Source of the DNA: Prosthecobacter dejongeii
Lineage (GTDB): Bacteria; Verrucomicrobiota; Verrucomicrobiia; Verrucomicrobiales; Verrucomicrobiaceae
NCBI RefSeq assembly: GCF_014203045.1
Contig: NZ_JACHIF010000001.1
Coordinates: 806,001-870,000 of the forward strand
Direction: 5' to 3'
Length of the DNA stretch: 64,000 nucleotides
The notes under the pieces are model-generated. The model was not told the DNA's origin, ran no database searches, and saw only the letters and a list, made by a program, of their open reading frames with translations. Each line of letters opens with the position of its first letter. Within the stretch, counting starts at the first letter, position 1. A program made the translations under genes and the position numbers. Positions 61,474 through 64,000 of this stretch are shown one piece after another.

Positions 61474-61995
61474 TCAGCTTAACAGACGCATGGCCCACTG
61501 AAGGGCTGAGGAGTGTTTCATGCCTGAGACGGTGTCTGAAACCTTCATGCCGAATTCGACGAACTCCTGGAGCTCCTTCATCTGTCGGTGAAAGTCTTTC
61601 CCGGGGCCGCTAGGTTCTTCTTTGGTCTGCTCTGCACAGCTTTTGAGGACCGACAGCGCTGGGTCCAGTTCACGGCGTTTGCGCTCCCGCGCGATGGTGA
61701 TAAACATCTTCCAAACATCCTTCTCAGCCTCAAAGTATTCGCGGCGTTCGCCCTTTTTTAGAACACTGCGCACCAGCCCCCATCCGACCAACTCACGAAG
61801 ATTGGTATTGGCATTGCCACGACTGACCTGGAGGCGTTCCATGATCTCTTCCGTGTGCATGCACTCAGGGGCGGTCATCAGCAGCGCGTGGATTTGAGCC
61901 ATGGTGCGGTTGATGCCCCAGTTGCTGCCGAGGGCTCCCCACTGCGCAATGAACTCCTCTCGCGAGGTTTCCCAATTGGCAGCTTCATCCCTCAT
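61474..61995 (-). CDS. GbsR/MarR-type transcriptional regulator
   Basis: The 173-residue protein has a winged-helix domain (about 25-100) with NRTMAQIHALLMTAPECMHTEEIMERLQVSRGNANTNL, in which the recognition helix is LQVSRGNANTNLRELVGWG. A helical C-terminal dimerisation part follows. The SRGNANTNLREL pattern is typical of GbsR-like repressors. A palindrome overlaps its own promoter and a matching one precedes the next gene, so autoregulation and control of the downstream run are likely. The inducer is unknown. Confidence 0.85.
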   Translation of the reverse strand: MRDEAANWETSREEFIAQWGALGSNWGINRTMAQIHALLMTAPECMHTEEIMERLQVSRGNANTNLRELVGWGLVRSVLKKGERREYFEAEKDVWKMFITIARERKRRELDPALSVLKSCAEQTKEEPSGPGKDFHRQMKELQEFVEFGMKVSDTVSGMKHSSALQWAMRLLS

Positions 61996-61998
61996 CTT

Positions 61999-62020
61999 AT
62001 TTTCAGATTATACTGAAAGT
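61999..62020 (-). promoter_or_regulatory. 22-bp inverted repeat over the promoter of the GbsR-like gene
   Basis: ATTTTCAG-ATTATA-CTGAAAGT: 8-base arms with one mismatch. On the minus strand the centre reads TATAAT, a perfect -10 box, a few bases before the start codon at 61995. A bound repressor would cover the polymerase site directly. Confidence 0.75.
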
Positions 62021-62041
62021 ACAATCTCACAAGAGGAATTT

Positions 62042-62767
62042 TCAAAGTGCCTCAGCACCTGCCAAGAGTTCATCCACTAGGCGCGGCACTTCCACACTGG
62101 CCGAGCCAGCACGACGCTCGGTGAAATGGCTGCTAATCTCAGTTGATTCGAGGTTAATCTCGATCAGCCGCTTAGCGCCCTTCGACGCGGCCTGTCGGGC
62201 AAAGCCTGCGGCCGGGTAAACGACGCCCGAAGTACCGATGCAAATGAAGATATCCACCGTTTCGAGCGCCTGGGTGATTTCCTCGATGTAATAAGGTATC
62301 TCACCAAACCAGACAATGTCAGGCCGCATCTTCCCTGCCTTTTCACAGATGGGGCAAGCCGTAGAGCAATCCAAATCTGCCTCCCAAGGCATGACATTTC
62401 GGCACCAGAGGCAGCGCACCTTCCGCAACTCTCCATGCATGTGGCACAGCTTTTGGGCACCCGCCCGTTCATTCAGGTCATCCACATTTTGAGTCACATG
62501 GAGAAAAGAACCTGGCCAGCCTTGCTCCAGCCTAGCCAGAGCCTGATGCGCGGGATTGGGCTCCACGGTGTGGAGTGCGGCACGGCGTAGATTGTAGAAC
62601 CGATGCACCAATTCGGGCGTTCGGCGAAAGGCATCCGGTGAAGCAACTTCTTCGATTTGATAGCCTTCCCATAAGCCATCCACCCCACGAAAGGTGGGCA
62701 CACCGGATTCAGCCGAAAGACCAGCCCCGGTCAGGACCACTAGATTTGGATGTGTGAGGCCAGCCAT
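62042..62767 (-). CDS. cobB: SIR2-family NAD-dependent protein deacylase
   Basis: Sirtuins remove acyl groups from lysines using NAD. The 241-residue protein has the NAD motif GAGLSAESGVPTFRG, the catalytic His region TQNVDDLNERAG...HMHGEL, and a zinc site of four Cys (CLWC and CPIC). ATG 62767 is given; a GTG two codons earlier overlaps the upstream stop (GTGA) and could also be used. It is co-directional with the membrane-anchored gene upstream. Confidence 0.93.
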   Translation of the reverse strand: MAGLTHPNLVVLTGAGLSAESGVPTFRGVDGLWEGYQIEEVASPDAFRRTPELVHRFYNLRRAALHTVEPNPAHQALARLEQGWPGSFLHVTQNVDDLNERAGAQKLCHMHGELRKVRCLWCRNVMPWEADLDCSTACPICEKAGKMRPDIVWFGEIPYYIEEITQALETVDIFICIGTSGVVYPAAGFARQAASKGAKRLIEINLESTEISSHFTERRAGSASVEVPRLVDELLAGAEAL

Positions 62768-62769
62768 GG

Positions 62770-63516
62770 TCACTTTTTAGGAAGCTGATATTGCGTGGTG
62801 ATCAGCACCTTGCCCGGCGTTTCATTGTCACGGCTGATCATGAGAGTGATGGTGGATTTGCCGTCGCTCTTGGTCCCATTCATGGAGACGGATTCATGGT
62901 CGCCATTGACGATGCTCGTGACTTCATAACCCATGGTTTTGAGCACACCTTCATAGTGCTCTTTGACCTGAGGTACATCGCCATTCACACTCCCGATAGT
63001 CATGCCACCGACGGACTCCGGCTGGTCCACTCGGTAGCCGCCGCCCTCTTGCAAAATGAGGCCTGGATACTGAGGCACCTCGGCCGGAGGAGCCGAGGCT
63101 GCGACGGGACCTGCGGTGATGGTTTTACCATCTGGGCCCTTAATAATGACACCTTCAGTTTGAGCCTTGGAGGCGTCAAAACCATACTCTTCACCTTTGT
63201 CGTTCTTGATGGTGAGTTTCCCCTTTTCCAAATCTTCATAAGAGATGGTGGAAGTTTCACCCGTGGATTTGTTTTTGAAAGTGATCTCTCTTTTGGCATC
63301 GTCCTTTTTCAGGACCTGAATGTCAGGGTTCATTTCCAGAGCCCAGACCGCCGCCTTCGCCGGATCTTCGGCAAAGTTTTTGATCTTGGAAGAAATCTTA
63401 GCCACCAGGAAACCGCCTCCGAGGAACGCGGCGAGGAGCAAGACACCACAGCCCATGCCTGCGATGGCGAGACCGGAAAGACCTTTTTTCTTTTGGGGAT
63501 TTTGTGGATGGCTCAT
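62770..63516 (-). CDS. membrane-anchored protein of unknown function
   Basis: The 248-residue protein has a Lys-rich start, one membrane helix (about 15-42; AIAGMGCGVLLLAAFLGGGFLVA), and a long outer or soluble part with a beta-rich middle (about 65-135; KREITFKNKSTGETSTISYEDL) and a C-terminal domain (about 170-248). No family recognised. Its stop overlaps a possible GTG start of the sirtuin gene, which suggests coupling. Confidence 0.7.
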   Translation of the reverse strand: MSHPQNPQKKKGLSGLAIAGMGCGVLLLAAFLGGGFLVAKISSKIKNFAEDPAKAAVWALEMNPDIQVLKKDDAKREITFKNKSTGETSTISYEDLEKGKLTIKNDKGEEYGFDASKAQTEGVIIKGPDGKTITAGPVAASAPPAEVPQYPGLILQEGGGYRVDQPESVGGMTIGSVNGDVPQVKEHYEGVLKTMGYEVTSIVNGDHESVSMNGTKSDGKSTITLMISRDNETPGKVLITTQYQLPKK

Positions 63517-63597
63517 GGTTCAAAAAGAAGTGCAGTCGTTTAGACACTAACCTATGAAGGTTAATTCCATTTTCTGGTAAAGAACAACCTCTTTTGA

Positions 63598-64000
63598 TTA
63601 CGCGATCTGACCTGCTGATAGACATGCGATGGAGGCTGATAGATTGCGCCGTGCCTTCGCCTCGTATCGCTCGTGGAAATGAGGTGTGGCATAGAGCTGC
63701 GGACGCTGTAAAAAGTCCTGCAAGACACGACTGCGACCCACCAAATAATCCGCAAGGGGGACATGCACATACTCTTGCCGAATCGCCTTTTCATAGGCCC
63801 AAAACTGGGGCTCATCCTTGCCCAGGATGGCGAGGTCAATATCACACATCAGGGCCGCATCCTGCGTGGTATCTGGGACATGCTTTTTTGTCAGCAGAAT
63901 GAGGGACCGCACCTGCTGGATGAAGTCGCTGGCTACACCACCTGTACTCAAAGCATCCATGGCCAAGTCTGCACTGAGCGCTTCATTGTCTGAACTCGAT
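63598..64000 (-). CDS. COG4339-type HD phosphohydrolase (3' part only)
   Basis: The frame stays open to the window edge, so the 5' part, with the HD metal motif, is missing. The visible 133 codons match the C-terminal half of this family: DNEALSADLAMDAL, then LMCDIDLAILGKDEPQFWAY, AIRQEYVHVPLADYLVGR and RVLQDFLQRPQLYAT. Codons before the TTG at 63966 are also in frame and fit the family, so that TTG is not the start. The substrate is unknown. Confidence 0.8.
   Translation of the reverse strand, partial: SSSDNEALSADLAMDALSTGGVASDFIQQVRSLILLTKKHVPDTTQDAALMCDIDLAILGKDEPQFWAYEKAIRQEYVHVPLADYLVGRSRVLQDFLQRPQLYATPHFHERYEAKARRNLSASIACLSAGQIA

Noticed and set aside
1-64000. tRNA, rRNA, transposase, integrase or prophage genes
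   Set aside because: None recognised by eye; tRNA structures in particular would need a covariance search to exclude.

Overview
The window looks like a chromosomal segment of a Verrucomicrobiota bacterium, probably Verrucomicrobiales and Prosthecobacter-like. The evidence is a set of families typical of the Planctomycetes/Verrucomicrobia group (TIGR03790, a DUF1552 Tat protein, a neutral-ceramidase-like hydrolase, an M36 protease of over 2,700 residues with Calx-beta-like repeats), high-GC genes with few Shine-Dalgarno sites, and the order tgt-yajC-secDF. This is inferred from gene content only; no rRNA gene is present. No tRNA, rRNA, CRISPR array, transposase or prophage was seen.

Layout. 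1-5.4 kb: RNase R, a NusG/RfaH-like antiterminator, and leuC with a strong terminator and no leuD beside it. 5.4-6.4 kb: a composite dispersed repeat (second copy at 43.4-43.7 kb) and a decayed toxin-antitoxin locus. 6.6-12.2 kb: a Tat-exported alpha/beta hydrolase, a COG0523 metallochaperone GTPase with a palindromic leader, and a secreted VWA protein. 12.2-14.6 kb: vapBC followed closely by two COG3541-type nucleotidyltransferases. 14.6-25.4 kb: TIGR03790, MBL hydrolase, TcdA, lipoprotein, ceramidase-like and M19-like proteins, a ParE-type TA pair, a YhaM-like HD exonuclease and a kelch protein. 25.4-32.5 kb: an ECF sigma operon, a flavin-dependent halogenase divergent from an LpxL-like acyltransferase, lysA and a secreted esterase. 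32.6-34.7 kb: an isolated TPR/metallo-beta-lactamase/zinc-ribbon protein. 35-43.3 kb: secDF-yajC-tgt, prsW-mtnA and a GlcD-like oxidase. 43.7-46.0 kb: DUF1552 and polysaccharide deacetylase.

46.0-49.9 kb is an AT-rich island between GC-rich housekeeping genes. It carries one tight operon: an N6-adenine DNA methylase, a DUF262 (GmrSD-N/ParB-like) protein and a HEPN protein with an intact RxxxxH motif. This is the best candidate here for a little-described defence system. 49.9-59.7 kb holds an ABC-F ATPase and the giant M36 protease.

59.8-64 kb: a GbsR/MarR-type regulator and a downstream run of small membrane proteins plus a DCC thiol oxidoreductase. Two matching 22-bp palindromes lie at the regulator's promoter and at the head of the run, so they look like one autoregulated unit. 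A SIR2 deacylase, a membrane-anchored protein and the 3' part of a COG4339 HD phosphohydrolase close the window. A 9-mer, CTAACCAAA, occurs eight times in the window in different frames and contexts, well above my rough expectation.
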